A stretch of DNA of 34,818 nucleotides from Actinomycetes bacterium (GCA_021819725.1 JAKAQR010000029.1:1-34818); one strand, 5' to 3'. Positions 14,918 through 24,645 are shown, counted from the stretch's first letter. Made by a program: numbers and translations. The notes: generated by a model not told the origin, from the letters alone.

Positions 14918-15361
14918 GTGACTCAATACCTTCCGATAGTCATCATGCTGGTCCTGGGAGCACTCTTCGCATCGGGTTCCTTTATAGCCTCAGGTCTTTT
15001 TGCTCCACGGCGTCCGCATCGGGCCAAGTCGGCACCCTACGAGTGCGGTATTGTCCCGAGGACTGAGCTGGCGGAGCGTTTCCCTGTGCGGTTTTACCTT
15101 GTAGCGATGATCTTCATCATCTTTGATATCGAAATCATTTTCTTATACCCCTTCGCAGCGGCTGCAGGCGAGCTAGGCACCTTTGGGGTGATTGAGATTG
15201 CGACCTTCGCTCTCGTCGTCTTCATCGCCTTTGCATACTTGGTAGCAAACGGTGCACTGAGTTGGGGACCAAAGCGGGGCGCATCGGTCGAGGGTCGCGT
15301 CGCGCGTCGGGTCGATCTTGGAGAGCTGACCGCATCGATGGTGCGAGGAGGACGCGACTAA
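14918..15361 (+). CDS. nuoA: NADH-quinone oxidoreductase subunit A
   Basis: NuoA is a small membrane subunit of complex I at the join between the peripheral and membrane arms. The 147-residue protein has three hydrophobic segments (about 5-28, 62-85, 93-115) and the conserved loop [11 protein letters not shown], followed by [20 protein letters not shown]. The C-terminal 30 residues are a charged extension beyond the usual length of about 120. The GTG start at 14918 abuts a purine-rich GGGGTGAG. The stop codon shares a base with the nuoB ATG. It is the first gene of the 14-gene operon. Confidence 0.96.
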   Translation: MTQYLPIVIMLVLGALFASGSFIASGLFAPRRPHRAKSAPYECGIVPRTELAERFPVRFYLVAMIFIIFDIEIIFLYPFAAAAGELGTFGVIEIATFALVVFIAFAYLVANGALSWGPKRGASVEGRVARRVDLGELTASMVRGGRD

Positions 15362-15921
15362 TGCCACTGGAGGACCTCAGCTACAACTTCCTTACTGGCA
15401 ACGTTGAGAAGCTGGTGCAGTGGGCACGCAAGGCTAGCGTCTGGCCGGCCACCTTTGGGCTTGCGTGCTGTGCCATTGAGATGATGGCGAGTGGAGCAGC
15501 GGATTTTGATCTTGCCCGCTTTGGTATGGAGGTTTTTCGAGCGTCGCCTCGGCAATCAGATCTTATGATCGTTGCTGGCCGTGTGTCACAAAAAATGGCA
15601 CCTGTTCTACGCCAGGTGTATGACCAGATGATGGAACCCAAGTGGGTCATCTCAATGGGTGTGTGTGCTTCGACTGGTGGAATGTTCAACAACTATGCAA
15701 TCGTACAAGGTGTCGATCAGATCGTTCCGGTCGATGTCTACGCGCCTGGGTGTCCTCCTGGTCCAGAGACGCTGATGCACGCCATTCTCACCCTCCATCA
15801 TCAGATCCAAACCGGGGACATCTTGCGGCGTCGTGCAGCCGGTGAGAAGGGTACGACTCTTCGCATGATTGGTGAATCATCCACGACCAAGATGCTCGGA
15901 GGTGTCGAAGACCTTGTCTGA
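15361..15921 (+). CDS. nuoB: NADH-quinone oxidoreductase subunit B
   Basis: NuoB carries cluster N2, the last 4Fe-4S centre before quinone. The 186-residue protein has all four ligands: the adjacent pair C36-C37 in [12 protein letters not shown]102 in GVCASTGG and C131 in [24 protein letters not shown] is also diagnostic. ATG 15361 is chosen because GAGGAGG lies about 9 nt upstream and the conserved protein begins there. The frame is open further upstream, inside nuoA, without homology. Confidence 0.98.
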   Translation: MPLEDLSYNFLTGNVEKLVQWARKASVWPATFGLACCAIEMMASGAADFDLARFGMEVFRASPRQSDLMIVAGRVSQKMAPVLRQVYDQMMEPKWVISMGVCASTGGMFNNYAIVQGVDQIVPVDVYAPGCPPGPETLMHAILTLHHQIQTGDILRRRAAGEKGTTLRMIGESSTTKMLGGVEDLV

Positions 15922-15931
15922 GGTGATAGTG

Positions 15932-16351
15932 ATGGAGAGGTCAGAGTACCTCTCAACGGTTCGTGCGCGCCATGACGACGGTTACATCTATCTGGCAGAC
16001 CTAACCTGTGTCGACTATTTGAATGATCAGACGCGGGTGATCGATGGGGATCTTCGACCGCAACGTTTTGAGTTGGTCGTCAATCTCCGATCATTTGCAC
16101 CACCGGCGATCTTGCGTCTGCGGGTTCAGGTGCCGGAGGCTGACCCCGTGGTCCCATCGATCTTTTCGCTGTATCCGGGGGCAGAGGCCATGGAACGAGA
16201 GGTCTTTGATCTCTTTGGTATCCGATTTGAGGATCATCCTGACCTCACGCGGATCCTGCTGCCGGAGGACTGGGAAGGCCATCCACTCCGAAAAGATTAC
16301 GGAGTGGGGAGAGTACCGGTGCAGTTCAAGGAGGTGAAGCGTAACCGATGA
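15932..16351 (+). CDS. nuoC: NADH-quinone oxidoreductase subunit C
   Basis: NuoC (30-kDa subunit) lies in the peripheral arm beside NuoB and NuoD. The 139-residue protein contains the family signature [20 protein letters not shown] followed by [15 protein letters not shown]. It is shorter at the N-terminus than many relatives. ATG 15932 is used because GAGG lies 8 nt upstream; a TTG at 15914 and GTGs at 15923 and 15929 are possible alternatives. The stop overlaps the nuoD ATG by four bases. It is separate from nuoD here, unlike the fused enterobacterial nuoCD. Confidence 0.95.
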   Translation: MERSEYLSTVRARHDDGYIYLADLTCVDYLNDQTRVIDGDLRPQRFELVVNLRSFAPPAILRLRVQVPEADPVVPSIFSLYPGAEAMEREVFDLFGIRFEDHPDLTRILLPEDWEGHPLRKDYGVGRVPVQFKEVKRNR

Positions 16352-17700
16352 GTAGCTCGATTTATACGGTCATTCGACCGGATGGGGACAGTCGATTCGG
16401 GCTCGTTCAGGAGACCTCTGAGGGACTCCAGGAGCTTGGCGCTCGCTCGGCAACGACGGCAGCTGCCCTTGCGAAGGAGACCGGGTCGACGTTGCGCATT
16501 CCAGAGGGTGAAGCCGAGCTCGAGGCCGATTCCGACGATGGCCGCATGATCATCAATATGGGTCCGCAACACCCTTCAACCCACGGGGTGCTACGTATCA
16601 TGCTGGAGATCGAAGGCGAGACGGTTCTTCGTTCCAAGCCCGTCGTTGGGTACCTCCACACAGGGATGGAGAAGACAGCTGAGAACCTGACCTATCTGCA
16701 GGGCACCACGAACGTGACTCGAATGGACTACCTGTCTCCATTAAATAACGAGCTGGTCTTTTGTCTAGCCGCCGAGAGCCTGCTCGGTATCGAATTGCCC
16801 GAGCGTGCGACCTGGATTCGGATGCTGATGTCAGAACTCAATCGCATCGCATCGCATGTCATGTGGTTAGCCACGAACGGGATGGATCTCGGGTCGACCT
16901 CGATGATGATCTTCGGCTTCAGGGATCGAGAAATGGTACTCTCATTCTTTGAGAAGACCTCTGGACTACGGATGAACAACAACTACATCCGTGTTGGGGG
17001 TGTCGCGGCAGACCTTCCTGATGGTTGGGAGGACGATGTCACTGCTATCGTCGATACGATCGAGGCTCGGACCAAAGATTACGATGAACTCATCACCGGA
17101 CAGCCGATATTTCGCGAGCGGGTGGTGGGCGTTGGCCTTCTGAGTCCTGCCCAAGCCGTTGCGCTTTCAGCGTCAGGTCCGATTCTTCGAGCCTCAGGAG
17201 TGCCCTGGGATCTGCGCAAGGAGATGCCATATCTCTACTATGATCAGGTGGATTTTGACGTTATTGTCGGGAGCGTGGGTGACACCTACGACCGATATGC
17301 GGTCCGACTTTTTGAAATCCGGGAGTCCATCTCCATTGTTCGCCAGATACTCGACAAAATGCCAAAGGGCCCCTATCGAGCACTCGACCCCAAGGTGACG
17401 CCACCTCCGAGGGCACGGATCGATGAATCCATGGAGGCACTGATCCATCATTTCAAACTCTTCACCGAGGGCATTCGCATCCCTCCTGGTGAAAGCTATG
17501 TAGCCATCGAGTCACCTCGAGGTGAGCTGGGTTGTTATATGGTCTCTGATGGCTCGGCGAAGCCGTTCAGGATGCACATACGCGGACCATCGTTTGTGAA
17601 TCTGCAGAGTCTCCCGGTGATGCTCCATGGTGGAATGTTGGCAGATGCCGTCGCAGTCATATCGTCAGTAGATCCGGTAATGGGAGAGGTGGATCGTTAG
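16348..17700 (+). CDS. nuoD: NADH-quinone oxidoreductase subunit D
   Basis: NuoD (49-kDa subunit) forms the quinone pocket with NuoB. Core motifs are present: [50 protein letters not shown] and the C-terminal [20 protein letters not shown]. The 450-residue protein has about 66 residues before the MGPQHP motif that do not belong to the usual family start. Since the ATG overlaps the nuoC stop (ATGA), the extension appears to be translated. An internal ATG near 16546 would give a standard length. nuoE begins at the base after the stop. Confidence 0.97.
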   Translation: MSSSIYTVIRPDGDSRFGLVQETSEGLQELGARSATTAAALAKETGSTLRIPEGEAELEADSDDGRMIINMGPQHPSTHGVLRIMLEIEGETVLRSKPVVGYLHTGMEKTAENLTYLQGTTNVTRMDYLSPLNNELVFCLAAESLLGIELPERATWIRMLMSELNRIASHVMWLATNGMDLGSTSMMIFGFRDREMVLSFFEKTSGLRMNNNYIRVGGVAADLPDGWEDDVTAIVDTIEARTKDYDELITGQPIFRERVVGVGLLSPAQAVALSASGPILRASGVPWDLRKEMPYLYYDQVDFDVIVGSVGDTYDRYAVRLFEIRESISIVRQILDKMPKGPYRALDPKVTPPPRARIDESMEALIHHFKLFTEGIRIPPGESYVAIESPRGELGCYMVSDGSAKPFRMHIRGPSFVNLQSLPVMLHGGMLADAVAVISSVDPVMGEVDR

Positions 17701-18306
17701 GTGTCGCGTTTCTCAGGTGAAATGTTGAGTCGTGCAGAGGAGCTGGTTTCACTCTACCCAGATCCTCGCTCCGCGACTATCCCACTGTGTCATCTGGCAC
17801 AGGAGCAGGATGGTTATGTAACGAATGAGGCCATGGCCCATATCGCCGAGCTCGTAGGCTCAAGCGCGGCGGAGGTCCAAGGGACAGCCTCGTTCTATGA
17901 CATGTTGAAGTTAGAACCGGTTGGGCAGTATGTGATCGGTGTCTGCACAAATATTGCCTGCATGCTTCGCGGAGCCTATGAGTTGCTCGAAGACGCCGAG
18001 GCGGTCCTCGATACTCCAGTTGGAGCGACTACCCCCGATGGTCTGTTCACCCTCGAGGAGGTGGAGTGTATCGCCCACTGCGATCGAGCACCGGCGGCAC
18101 AGGTGAACTATCGCTATTTTGGTCCGCTCGACCGGCAGAGTTTTGCGGCACTCATCGCCAAGCTTCGCAACGGCGAACTCGATGACGAGGTTCCACCACA
18201 CGGAACACTTCTGCGGATTCGCAGAGAGGCGCCCGGTGTGATCCCGATGGAGGAGATCGATCGCTACCGAGCCCAGGAGGCAGAGCGGGAGCGGCAAAGT
18301 GACTGA
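17701..18306 (+). CDS. nuoE: NADH-quinone oxidoreductase subunit E
   Basis: NuoE (24-kDa subunit) has a thioredoxin-like fold and holds 2Fe-2S cluster N1a in the NADH-dehydrogenase module. Ligands are seen as C-x4-C in VCTNIACML and C-x3-C in VECIAHCDRAP. The N-terminal helical domain (LSRAEELVSLYPDPRSA... and QEQDGYVTNEAM) and the GTASFYDML motif are typical. The 201-residue length includes a charged C-terminal tail of about 40 residues rich in Arg and Glu. GTG start at 17701; the end overlaps nuoF by 8 bp. Confidence 0.97.
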   Translation: MSRFSGEMLSRAEELVSLYPDPRSATIPLCHLAQEQDGYVTNEAMAHIAELVGSSAAEVQGTASFYDMLKLEPVGQYVIGVCTNIACMLRGAYELLEDAEAVLDTPVGATTPDGLFTLEEVECIAHCDRAPAAQVNYRYFGPLDRQSFAALIAKLRNGELDDEVPPHGTLLRIRREAPGVIPMEEIDRYRAQEAERERQSD

Positions 18307-19594
18307 GCGAATTGTCGGAGCTCGTCTGCAGTATGAGGACTCTGCGACCCTAGAGCGGTTTTTGGCCACTGGTGGCGACGATGGACTCCGCAAAGCAGTG
18401 CTCGAGATGCGTCCCGAGGAGGTCGCAGCCGAGGTCATGACTGCCAACCTCCTTGGTCGCGGTGGTGCCGGGTTTGAAGCTGGTCGTAAGTGGTCGATGT
18501 TGCGCAAGGCCCCCCGTCGTTATCTGGTGATCAATGGGGATGAGAGCGAACCGGCGACCTTTAAGGACCATCTCTTAGTTGAGCGCGATCCCCATCAGCT
18601 CGTCGAGGGCGCGACTATCGCAGCCTACGCAATTGAGGCCTCCTTCGTGGTGATTTATCTGCGAGGTGAGTTCGCGCTCGGCCTCGAGCGGGTGCAGCAG
18701 GCGATCAATGAAGCGTATGCGAGGAATGCATTGGGACGCTCGATCTTTGGGTCCTCGTTCTCGGTTGACATCGTTTTGCAGCCGGGAGCGGGTGCCTACA
18801 TCTGTGGTGAGGAGACATCGCTGATCGAGTCGTTAGAGGGCAAGCGTGGGTTTCCAAGGATCAAGCCACCATACTTCCCGGCGGTGATTGGTCTCTACGG
18901 TCAACCCACCATCGTGAACAATGTGGAGACGGTCTCGAACTTGCCCTGGATCATCAATCGAGGTGGTGAGGCGTTTAAAGAGCTTGGGCAGGGACGCTCC
19001 ACCGGTACGCGACTCTTTGCGCTCTCTGGCCAGGTGCAGAGGCCTGGGCCTTATGAAGTCGAGATGACTAAGATCACCTTTCGAGACTTGATTTATGGTA
19101 ATGAGTACGGTCAAGGGCTGAATCCTGATCGGTCCCTGTTGGCGTTTATCCCGGGAGGCGTCTCGGCGCCATGGTTCTTCCCAGAGCACCTCGATATCCC
19201 GCTCGGACAGGATGAGGTGGCCAAGGCTGGCTCGATGCTGGGGTCTGGGTCGGTCATTGTGATGGATGATTCCTCCTGTCCGGTCCGGTCCGCTTGGCGT
19301 ATCGCAAGGTTCTTTGCCCGAGAGTCGTGCGGACAATGCACCCCGTGTCGCGAGGGAGGCGCCTGGATTGACAAGATTCTGCGACGTATCGAGGAAGGGG
19401 AGGGAAGAGAGGCTGATCTCGATCTTCTTCTTGACCTGTGTGACAACATCTCGCCTGGGATCAAGTGGCCTCCGGCACAGACCACGATCTGCGTGCTAGG
19501 ACCTTCGATTCCTCCGTCGGTCAATGCAGCCATTCAGCATTTTCGTGATGATTTTTTGATCCATATTAAGGAAGGACGGTGCCCTCATGCCTGA
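18299..19594 (+). CDS. nuoF: NADH-quinone oxidoreductase subunit F (NADH-binding)
   Basis: NuoF (51-kDa subunit) binds NADH, FMN and cluster N3 and is the electron entry point of complex I. The 431-residue protein has the nucleotide-binding GRGGAGFEAGRKW and INGDESEPATFKD, the FMN-site GAGAYICGEETSLIESLEG, PFPRIKPPYFP-like text and NNVETVSN. The 4Fe-4S ligands are C-x2-C-x2-C in SCGQCTPCREGG with a distal Cys in TTICVLGPS. Start is GTG at 18299, eight bases inside nuoE. The 3' end overlaps nuoG by 8 bp. Confidence 0.98.
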   Translation: MTERIVGARLQYEDSATLERFLATGGDDGLRKAVLEMRPEEVAAEVMTANLLGRGGAGFEAGRKWSMLRKAPRRYLVINGDESEPATFKDHLLVERDPHQLVEGATIAAYAIEASFVVIYLRGEFALGLERVQQAINEAYARNALGRSIFGSSFSVDIVLQPGAGAYICGEETSLIESLEGKRGFPRIKPPYFPAVIGLYGQPTIVNNVETVSNLPWIINRGGEAFKELGQGRSTGTRLFALSGQVQRPGPYEVEMTKITFRDLIYGNEYGQGLNPDRSLLAFIPGGVSAPWFFPEHLDIPLGQDEVAKAGSMLGSGSVIVMDDSSCPVRSAWRIARFFARESCGQCTPCREGGAWIDKILRRIEEGEGREADLDLLLDLCDNISPGIKWPPAQTTICVLGPSIPPSVNAAIQHFRDDFLIHIKEGRCPHA

Positions 19595-22103
19595 TGAATT
19601 GGTCACCGTGACGGTCGATGGCCAATCCTTTCCCGTTCGCAAGGGAGTGAAGGTCATCGATGCGCTCGATGATGTTGGGGTCCATGTGCCTCGATTTTGT
19701 TACCACCCGCGCATGAGCGCGGTTGGGATGTGTCGTATGTGTCTGGTGGAGGTGGAGGGTCCACGCGGACCCTCTTTGCAGCCATCATGCTTTATCGACA
19801 TTGCTGATGGCATGGAGATCCGTACAGAGTCGGAATCGGTCAAGAAAGCCCAGCATGGTGTCCTTGAGTTTCTATTAGCGAACCATCCTTTGGACTGTCC
19901 AGTCTGTGATAAGGGTGGGGAGTGTCCTCTTCAGGACCAGGCCTTTGCCCATGGTTCAGGCGAAACCCGCTTCGTGGAGGAGAAGCGACACTACGCAAAG
20001 CCAATCCCGATCTCGCGGTTGATCAAACTCGATCGTGAGCGCTGTATCCAGTGTGACCGGTGTACGCGGTTTGCTGATGAGATCGCCGGAGAGCCCCTCA
20101 TCGACTTTGCTGGTCGTGGCGGAACACTGCGCATCTCAACCTTTTCGGATGTGGATTTCGACTCCTACTTCTCCGGCAATGTGGCGCAAATCTGTCCAGT
20201 GGGTGCGCTTACGGCGACGCCGTATCGGTTTAAGGCACGGCCATGGGACCTCCTACAGTCGTCCTCGACCTGTCTACAGTGTGACATGGGTTGCCAGGTC
20301 AGCCTCCAATCGAGCCAAAACGAGTTGACAAGAATGCTGGGGATTGACTCTGACGCCATCAATCATGGGTGGCTCTGTGATCGCGGCAGGTTCTCCACCA
20401 GTGAGATCAACAACCTTGAGGCTCGGGTGAGTCGACCACGGGTACGGGATCAAGACACCGTGGTGGATGTCTCGTGGACGAGGGCGCTACGGCTCGCGGC
20501 GGCGACCATCAAACAAGCTATTGATGAGCGTGGTGCGTCCTCAGTCGCTCTGCTTTCGGGGGCCTCAATGACTCTCGAAGATACCTACGCATGGGCGAAG
20601 CTTGCGAGCGATGTGGTGCGCACGAACGCCGTCGATGGAGCCGCTGACGTGCGTGTTGATGGCACACTGCTCTTGGCGAACCCGGCGTCGATCAACGAGG
20701 CGTTGAGTGCAAAGACACTGGTCTTGTTCAACGTTGACCCAAAGAACGAACTTCCAGTGATGCATCTGCGCCTGCGGGCCGCGATGCGCAATGGGCTTCG
20801 GGTCGTTGAGGTGAACACGACACCAACCGACCTTACGCCAATGGTCGATCGTTGGGTAGCCATTCAGCCTGAGGACATGGCCCATACCATCGATGTGGCA
20901 GTGGACGCTGTAGGAGATGATCCCGATGGCGTGGTGATCATGGCAGGCTGTCGTGAACGCGCGATCAGTACCTCCTTGAATACAGCGTTGGTGGCAGCGA
21001 TGTTGCACCGACTCCCGGAGGCGAAGGTGCTGAGTGGTGTGGCTCGTGGGACGAACGCGTTGGCGGTGGGATTCACCCCGAACGCGCCCCAGGGAATCCG
21101 TGCGACAGATGGCGTCGCTCCATCGTTGAGCGCGGACGCGATTGTGGCGGGTGCGCTTCGAGGCGAGATAGCGGTCCTGGTGGTACTCGATACGGATCTG
21201 ACGCGCCTTGGACTCTCCGATGAGGATCTTGTCACCTTAGGCCAACGAACCACTGTCATCGCGTTGAGTTCGTTCGAGTCGGCGACGACCCAGCACGCCT
21301 CCGTTGTGTTGCCGTTGAGTGCCTATGGCGAACAGCAGGGCTCGACACTCAACATCGAATGGCGACATCTCCGCCTTGGTCGGCAGGTGGAACCGGTTGC
21401 TCAGGCGAGGCCGGCGTGGGTGGTGGCGACAGAGCTCGCCTCCGCGCTCGGTGATGAGTTGGGGTTCTTGACGTTGGCAGACATTACGCGCGGTCTGAGC
21501 CAGTCTGGTGGGCTGTTGGCCGGGCTGGGTTATCACTACTTTGAAGAGGGTCTGGATGGACCACTCTTTCCAAGAACGCGGACCGAACCGGTGGCGAGTC
21601 GCCGGATCCTCGATCCGATGGCGACGCCAGGCATCGCCTCCATCGATCGCCAGGGGGCCAACTTTAGCTCCGGTAACGTCATCGAACCCAGTGAGGCCCC
21701 AGGTTTCGGACTCGGTGGAGGGGAGACGCCAAGAGCCCTTGCGTCGGCTTCGGTTGCCAAATGGGAGGGGCCGGTTACACTGGATCCGCTCTCCGATGGG
21801 GAGTATTGGCTGCGATTGGTACCCCGACTCTACGATCCTACGCCCGAGCTGTTGGCCAATCCTTTCTTGAAGTCTGCAGTTCGTGAGCCGGTACTGGTCC
21901 TCACCCCCGCCCAGGCTGAAAGCCTTGGATTGGCTGAGGGGGACCGGTGTCGCCTCGAGGGGGCGGAGACGGTCGAGGTGCTGGTTCAACTCGTCAAGGA
22001 GGATGCGATGGCGTTGACGGTTCGTGGGGTGACACCGGGGACACTGCGGCTCTTGGGTGATCAATCGTGGGTCAAGGTGAGGGTGGAGAAAATCAATGGG
22101 TAG
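19587..22103 (+). CDS. nuoG: NADH-quinone oxidoreductase subunit G
   Basis: NuoG (75-kDa subunit, 838 residues) carries several iron-sulfur clusters on a molybdopterin-oxidoreductase-like scaffold. The N-terminal 2Fe-2S domain has CYHPRMSAVGMCRMC plus a later Cys. The His-Cys3 N5 site is HPLDCPVCDKGGECPLQD. The N4 site is CIQCDRC with a distal CPVGAL. A further site reads C-x2-C-x3-C-x27-C starting at CLQCDMGC and ending at WLCDRGRF, the pattern of the off-path cluster N7. Complex I enzymes of many bacteria and all mitochondria lack that cluster. The C-terminal molybdopterin-like domain has no visible catalytic Cys or SeCys and is structural. Confidence 0.97.
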   Translation: MPDELVTVTVDGQSFPVRKGVKVIDALDDVGVHVPRFCYHPRMSAVGMCRMCLVEVEGPRGPSLQPSCFIDIADGMEIRTESESVKKAQHGVLEFLLANHPLDCPVCDKGGECPLQDQAFAHGSGETRFVEEKRHYAKPIPISRLIKLDRERCIQCDRCTRFADEIAGEPLIDFAGRGGTLRISTFSDVDFDSYFSGNVAQICPVGALTATPYRFKARPWDLLQSSSTCLQCDMGCQVSLQSSQNELTRMLGIDSDAINHGWLCDRGRFSTSEINNLEARVSRPRVRDQDTVVDVSWTRALRLAAATIKQAIDERGASSVALLSGASMTLEDTYAWAKLASDVVRTNAVDGAADVRVDGTLLLANPASINEALSAKTLVLFNVDPKNELPVMHLRLRAAMRNGLRVVEVNTTPTDLTPMVDRWVAIQPEDMAHTIDVAVDAVGDDPDGVVIMAGCRERAISTSLNTALVAAMLHRLPEAKVLSGVARGTNALAVGFTPNAPQGIRATDGVAPSLSADAIVAGALRGEIAVLVVLDTDLTRLGLSDEDLVTLGQRTTVIALSSFESATTQHASVVLPLSAYGEQQGSTLNIEWRHLRLGRQVEPVAQARPAWVVATELASALGDELGFLTLADITRGLSQSGGLLAGLGYHYFEEGLDGPLFPRTRTEPVASRRILDPMATPGIASIDRQGANFSSGNVIEPSEAPGFGLGGGETPRALASASVAKWEGPVTLDPLSDGEYWLRLVPRLYDPTPELLANPFLKSAVREPVLVLTPAQAESLGLAEGDRCRLEGAETVEVLVQLVKEDAMALTVRGVTPGTLRLLGDQSWVKVRVEKING

Positions 22104-23313
22104 CGATCCATTATTGGCGGGACACATCACGTGGGTTGTTGTGTTGATCGTAGTGATCAAGGTGCTCGTCGCCTTTATCGCGCTGATGGTGTCGGTCTTG
22201 CTTGCGATCTGGATCGAGCGCAAGGTGATCTCCGACATGCAGAACCGTATTGGGCCCAACCGCGCTGGACCTTTTGGAATTCTGCAGAGTTTGGCCGATG
22301 GGATCAAGCTCTTTTTTAAGGAAGACCTGATCCCCGAGCGCTCCGATAAGTTCATCTTTAAGTTGGCCCCGTATCTGTCGGTGATTCCCGCCTTCATCAC
22401 CTTTACTTTGGTGCCGGTCGGAGGGATGGTCGACATCTTTGGCCACAGGACCGAACTCCAAGTGGCCGATCCACCGATCGGAATCCTGCTGCTACTAGCG
22501 ATGTCTTCGATATCGGTCTACGGCGTTATGCTTGCTGGCTGGTCATCGGGATCGAAGTATCCGCTGATAGGTTCGGTACGGGCCTCGGCGCAGATGATCT
22601 CCTACGAGGCTGCGATGGGTCTATCGATCGCCTCAGTCGTGCTCTTGACTGGTTCGCTATCGACGAGAAACATGGTGTCTCAGCAGCTTGGGACGTTCTT
22701 TGGATTTATCCCACACTGGAACATCATTCGTTTAGGGGTGATCCCCTTCCTTGTCTTTATTATCGCCATCACCGCGGAGGTGAACCGCCCTCCCTTTGAC
22801 CTCGTCGAGGCGGAGCAGGAGTTGGTCGGAGGTTTTCATACCGAGTACTCCTCGATCAGATTTGCTCTCTTTTACCTCGCGGAGTACATGAACACGATCA
22901 CGATGTCGGCAATCATGGTGACGATGTTCTTTGGGGGGCCAGATGGCCCTGATCCACACTTCTTGCACTGGCTGTGGCCGATCATCTGGTTTATCGTCAA
23001 GACAGCCATCTTTTTCTTCATCTATGTCTGGTTCCGTGCAGCACTTCCTCGTTTGCGCTACGACCAGCTGATGGACCTCGGCTGGAAGGTGCTGATTCCG
23101 GTCATGTTGGTGTGGCTGTTGGTGGTCGCCGCGATGCGCGTCTCTAGACCGCTCGGGTTTGGCATGGTGGGTCTTGGTATCGTCGGCGGGTTGCTGCTCT
23201 ATCGGGCCATTGCGGTGGGACGCGATCGGAGTACATCGCGAGAGCTGGCTCGACCTTCGCGAGTGGAACTTGAGTCACCTCAGGACAGGAGGGAGGAACA
23301 TGGGGATTCTTAG
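22096..23313 (+). CDS. nuoH: NADH-quinone oxidoreductase subunit H
   Basis: NuoH (ND1) is the membrane subunit that closes the quinone chamber and connects it to the proton-pumping arm. The 405-residue protein has about eight transmembrane helices and the strongly conserved IERKVISDMQNRIGPNRAGP, LADGIKLFFKED and the acidic loop EVNRPPFDLVEAEQELVGGF, plus FRAALPRLRYDQLMDLGWK near the end. A polar C-terminal tail of about 40 residues follows the last helix. The start overlaps nuoG by 8 bp and the end overlaps nuoI by 14 bp. Confidence 0.98.
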   Translation: MGSDPLLAGHITWVVVLIVVIKVLVAFIALMVSVLLAIWIERKVISDMQNRIGPNRAGPFGILQSLADGIKLFFKEDLIPERSDKFIFKLAPYLSVIPAFITFTLVPVGGMVDIFGHRTELQVADPPIGILLLLAMSSISVYGVMLAGWSSGSKYPLIGSVRASAQMISYEAAMGLSIASVVLLTGSLSTRNMVSQQLGTFFGFIPHWNIIRLGVIPFLVFIIAITAEVNRPPFDLVEAEQELVGGFHTEYSSIRFALFYLAEYMNTITMSAIMVTMFFGGPDGPDPHFLHWLWPIIWFIVKTAIFFFIYVWFRAALPRLRYDQLMDLGWKVLIPVMLVWLLVVAAMRVSRPLGFGMVGLGIVGGLLLYRAIAVGRDRSTSRELARPSRVELESPQDRREEHGDS

Positions 23314-23983
23314 CGGTCTAGGCGGCTTCAAGATAACCTTCAAACAGATGGCGGAGCCACGCGTGACTCGCCAATACCCGGAGGAGAAAAGGCCCAAGCC
23401 GCCACGGTTTCATGGCCGCCATGTTCTCAATCGATATCCCGATGGCATGGAAAAGTGCATCGGCTGTGAACTCTGTGCTGGTGTTTGTCCCGCTCGGTGT
23501 ATCTATGTGCGTGGAGCTGATAACGATCCCGAGGCGCCAGTCTCACCCGGTGAGCGGTTCGGTTTCGTCTACGAGATCAACTACTTACGCTGCATCCACT
23601 GTGATCTCTGCGTGGAGGCATGTCCGACCGAGGCCATCACCGAATCCAAGATGTTTGAGTTCTCCTTCACCAGCCGGGAGGATGCGATCTACACGAAGGC
23701 TGAACTCGTCGTTGATGATGAGGGGCATCCACGTCGGACCCCTTTCGAGGATTGGCATGACGATGATGAAGAGGACACCTCGGGATGGGTGCGAGCCACC
23801 GCTCCTTCGGGGGATCCAAACTTCGAAGGAGTCGCTGGATGGTCTGGCGAGCTGGGCTATGGCGTTCGATTGCCTGAGAGGGGTCAGTCGGATATCTCGG
23901 AGGACGAGATGGCTGCGGTGTTCTCGTTACGTGAAGTCCTCTCGGATCGTATTGCTCGAAAGATTGGAGGGAAGGTCTGGTGA
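23300..23983 (+). CDS. nuoI: NADH-quinone oxidoreductase subunit I
   Basis: NuoI (TYKY) passes electrons through clusters N6a and N6b to NuoB. The 227-residue protein has two ferredoxin motifs, CIGCELCAGVCPARC and CIHCDLCVEACPTEA, each C-x2-C-x2-C-x3-C with the crossed fourth ligand. ATG 23300 follows a GGAGGGAGG tract and sits inside the end of nuoH. The C-terminal part after about residue 140 is long and acidic (DWHDDDEEDTSGW...), beyond the usual length of about 160-180 residues. Such extensions occur in actinobacteria. The stop overlaps the nuoJ GTG. Confidence 0.97.
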   Translation: MGILSGLGGFKITFKQMAEPRVTRQYPEEKRPKPPRFHGRHVLNRYPDGMEKCIGCELCAGVCPARCIYVRGADNDPEAPVSPGERFGFVYEINYLRCIHCDLCVEACPTEAITESKMFEFSFTSREDAIYTKAELVVDDEGHPRRTPFEDWHDDDEEDTSGWVRATAPSGDPNFEGVAGWSGELGYGVRLPERGQSDISEDEMAAVFSLREVLSDRIARKIGGKVW

Positions 23984-24645
23984 TCCTGGCCTCGGTGATA
24001 TCCGTACCTCAACTCATCGTCTTTATGGTGTCGGTGGTGATCATCGCTATCGGTGGTGTCGGGCTTCTGACGGCACGGTACCCCGTGCACGCCGCTCTGT
24101 TTCTGGTCATGACCCTCTTTGGGGTAGCGATCCTCTTCATCGAGGAAGGTGCTGAGTTTCTTGCGGCGGTGCAGGTGGTGGTCTATGCGGGAGCCGTGGT
24201 TGTGCTGTTCCTGTTTGTGATCATGTTGCTTGGCGTCGACCGTGAAGAGATTGCGAGTTTCGCGGGCGATACCGTGCGTGTGGGGCTTGCAGGAGCGGGC
24301 GTCGTCTTGATCCTCGCCGAGCTGTTTATTGTGGCGACCGGTGCATGGGCGACCGGTGCGCATTCTACGGCGGGAAAACTGAGTGCAGGTTCGAATATTG
24401 GAGTGCTTGCACGCTCGGTCTTTACGACCTATCTCCTACCATTTGAACTGACTGCGGCTCTCCTGGTGATCGCGGTGGTGGGAGCAGTGATACTGTCTCG
24501 CCGCATGGGGGCCGAGACGGCAATACTTGGCCAGTCACCGGTTGGCCAGTCACCGGTTGGCCAGTCACCGGTTGGCCAGTCACCGGTTGACCAGTCACCG
24601 GTTGGCCAGTCACCGGTTGGCCCGGTTCAGGAGGTCGAACAGTGA
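23980..24645 (+). CDS. nuoJ: NADH-quinone oxidoreductase subunit J with pentapeptide-repeat tail
   Basis: NuoJ (ND6) is a five-helix membrane subunit whose third helix takes part in coupling. The 221-residue protein has [20 protein letters not shown], the [23 protein letters not shown] helix (written here as one conserved stretch, residues 55-77) and a last helix at about 155-173. After residue 183 comes a tail of tandem GQSPV units (184-214), one of them DQSPV, encoded by a 15-bp minisatellite. The tail is absent from ordinary NuoJ proteins. GTG 23980 overlaps nuoI (GTGA), and the stop overlaps nuoK in the same way. Confidence 0.96.
   Translation: MILASVISVPQLIVFMVSVVIIAIGGVGLLTARYPVHAALFLVMTLFGVAILFIEEGAEFLAAVQVVVYAGAVVVLFLFVIMLLGVDREEIASFAGDTVRVGLAGAGVVLILAELFIVATGAWATGAHSTAGKLSAGSNIGVLARSVFTTYLLPFELTAALLVIAVVGAVILSRRMGAETAILGQSPVGQSPVGQSPVGQSPVDQSPVGQSPVGPVQEVEQ
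24529..24627 (+). repeat. 15-bp minisatellite in the nuoJ 3' end
   Basis: Six tandem copies of GGCCAGTCACCGGTT run from 24529 to 24618, followed by a partial copy to 24627. Five copies are identical and one (24589-24603) differs by a single base (GACC for GGCC). The unit is a multiple of three, so copy-number change keeps the nuoJ frame. Near-identity suggests recent expansion by slippage or unequal exchange. Confidence 0.97.

Noticed and set aside
13469..14926. Longer form of the MenJ-like protein starting at 14926
   Set aside because: The extra 65 residues have no conserved pattern and would overlap the nuoA start. The FAD motif begins just after the GTG at 14731.
21237..22436. Long (399-codon) open frame on the minus strand
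   Set aside because: It lies antisense to nuoG and nuoH, which are certain genes, and its composition is that of a reverse shadow.
24529..24627. CRISPR array
   Set aside because: The repeats are directly tandem with no spacers, and they lie in frame within nuoJ.
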